Part shown: positions 4,496-5,241 of the stretch, in pieces
How the letters are laid out: every line of letters begins with the position of its first letter
Numbering within the stretch: position 1 is the stretch's first letter
NCBI GenBank assembly: GCA_045642225.1
Contig: JAZUIN010000094.1
Coordinates: forward strand, 1 to 5,241
Reading direction: 5' to 3'
Length of the DNA: 5,241 nt
DNA from: RUG191 sp045642225
GTDB taxonomy: Bacteria > Bacillota > Clostridia > Lachnospirales > Lachnospiraceae
Notes under the pieces: generated by a model
Told to the model about the DNA's origin: nothing
Databases searched by the model: none
What the model saw: only the letters and a program-made list of their open reading frames with translations
Program-made: the position numbers and the translations under genes

Positions 4496-5071
4496 TTAAC
4501 TCCCGCAGGCTATTCGTGTGACTATTTTCACGGCTTCCAGCGCATCGTTTGCAATAAAGTCTGCCTCATACGCATTCCATGTGTACCTATACTCGCCAAG
4601 ACTACCTTTTCCGCCACCGGTCATCACAAGAATCCCTTTACATCCTGCTCTCTTTGCCATAACAATCTCATTTTTTCCAATGTCGCCAATGACATAGCAT
4701 TCACTGATGATGAGACTGTATCTTTCTGCACAATAATGTATCAAACCCGTTTTGGGCTTTTTACAATCGCAATTATCCTCTTCCTTGTGTGGGCAGTATA
4801 GAAAGTCATCTATCAACTGACCTTGTTCATTGAAATAATCAATAATGCGATTTGCCTCGCGAATGAAAACATCCCGAGCAAGAAGACCTTTCCCGATGAG
4901 GCTCTGGTTAGTAATAATTATATTCAAAAATCCGTTTTCCTTGGCTGTTTGCAAAGCTTCCCTTGCGAAAGAATACGGAGCAAATCGCACAATATCTTCC
5001 GTAGCTTCTCCGCCAAGTGTTCCTTGCAAATCCCAAAATATTGCCTTGGTATTACTTGTTTTCTTATCCAT
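4496..5071 (-). CDS. HAD-IIIA family phosphatase, GmhB-like, 191 aa
   Basis: This is a HAD hydrolase of the GmhB/histidinol-phosphatase type. From the ATG at 5071, motif I is FWDLQGTLGG (nucleophile Asp14), motif II is IITNQS (Thr54, Asn55) and motif IV is VIGDIGKN (Asp130). A zinc-loop pattern C-P-H ... C-D-C-K-K-P (Cys93, His95, Cys101, Cys103) is intact, as in GmhB, which removes the 7-phosphate of heptose bisphosphate. Two positions differ from the norm: the second Asp of DxDGT is Gln16, and the second Asp of GDxxxD is Asn134. Activity may be reduced or specialised. The frame stays open to a TTG at 5098, but there is no ribosome site there, and the nucleophile lies closer to the usual position from the ATG. 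The start at 5071 follows the previous gene's stop by 16 nt and has only a weak ribosome site, suggesting coupled translation. The substrate may be a sugar or nucleotide phosphate. Confidence 0.82.
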   Translation of the reverse strand: MDKKTSNTKAIFWDLQGTLGGEATEDIVRFAPYSFAREALQTAKENGFLNIIITNQSLIGKGLLARDVFIREANRIIDYFNEQGQLIDDFLYCPHKEEDNCDCKKPKTGLIHYCAERYSLIISECYVIGDIGKNEIVMAKRAGCKGILVMTGGGKGSLGEYRYTWNAYEADFIANDALEAVKIVTRIACGS

Positions 5072-5087
5072 TTTTTCAATCACACTT

Positions 5088-5241
5088 CTACAGCTCAATT
5101 AGATATACATCAGCCATTTCTCCTTCGTACTCAAAGCTCCTTTGAAGCTTCCCACCGTTTTTAAGAATAGTTTTCACCGAGGGTTCATTCTTACGCTCAA
5201 CCGAAAGCTGTAAAGCAGAAAGACCCGCTTCCTTTGCAATT
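5088..5241 (-). CDS. GNAT-type acetyltransferase, C-terminal part (gene runs off the window)
   Basis: Fifty codons and a TAG stop are visible, entering from the right edge. They read IAKEAGLSALQLSVERKNEP, SVKTILKNGGKLQRSF and EYEGEMADVYLIEL. The pattern N-E-P-S-V-x-T-I-x-K-N-G-G with a following pair of strands is the usual end of a GNAT acetyltransferase, where Asn and the helix contact CoA. The acetyl-CoA loop would be off the window. It is the first visible gene of the GNAT-HAD-GNAT operon. Confidence 0.7.
   Translation of the reverse strand, partial: IAKEAGLSALQLSVERKNEPSVKTILKNGGKLQRSFEYEGEMADVYLIEL

Noticed and set aside
4262..4801. 179-codon plus-strand open frame
   Set aside because: It is the antisense shadow of the HAD and GNAT genes, whose motifs are clear on the other strand.
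5072..5098. TTG start for the HAD gene, overlapping the upstream GNAT stop
   Set aside because: No ribosome site precedes it, and the ATG at 5071 places the nucleophile Asp nearer the usual distance from the N-terminus. It cannot be fully excluded.

Overview
The window looks like an accessory region of a low-GC Gram-positive chromosome, most likely a clostridial (Lachnospiraceae-like) Firmicute. This rests on A/T-rich codon use, strong AGGAGG-type ribosome sites, GTG starts, and the style of several proteins: an AbiEi-like antitoxin, CPBP membrane proteases, a WYL-type regulator fragment and an RlmD tail fragment. Taxonomy is inferred; there is no rRNA or tRNA marker. Every gene I can support is on the minus strand, so the reading order is from right (5241) to left (1).

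Right block (5241-4024): the C-terminal end of a GNAT-type acetyltransferase, then a small HAD-IIIA (GmhB-like) phosphatase with substituted active-site positions, then a second complete GNAT acetyltransferase. The genes are packed with gaps of about 16 and 1 nt and look like one translationally coupled operon.

Middle block (4023-3213): a gene graveyard with no intact gene. In order it holds a RhuM-like fragment, an unrecognised 68-codon open fragment, a frameshifted C-terminal piece resembling the tail of the 23S rRNA methyltransferase RlmD, and the C-terminal third of an inosine/uridine-type nucleoside hydrolase. Each is cut off abruptly and joined to the next, which suggests repeated insertion and deletion.

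Central block (3162-1240): two intact but divergent CPBP-family (CAAX/Abi) intramembrane metalloproteases in tandem, each with a strong ribosome site. An exact 20-bp direct repeat (2302-2321 and 3463-3482) lies just past the end of the upstream protease gene and at the start of the nucleoside hydrolase fragment. It brackets a segment of about 1.16 kb.

Left-centre (1219-800): the first 37 or so codons of a WYL-type transcriptional regulator, with its own ribosome site 20 nt after the downstream protease gene. It breaks off into a zinc-ribbon gene fragment that has kept only one Cys pair. A 36-bp hairpin-forming palindrome sits where that homology ends, and a rho-independent terminator closes the transcription unit.

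Left block (797-12): a complete AbiEi-like (type IV toxin-antitoxin style) antitoxin gene with its own promoter and a large inverted repeat touching the -35 box, a probable autoregulatory operator. Its toxin partner would lie just off the left edge. The presence of a toxin-antitoxin gene, RhuM and RlmD-tail remnants and CPBP proteases together suggests an integration hotspot or defence/accessory island.
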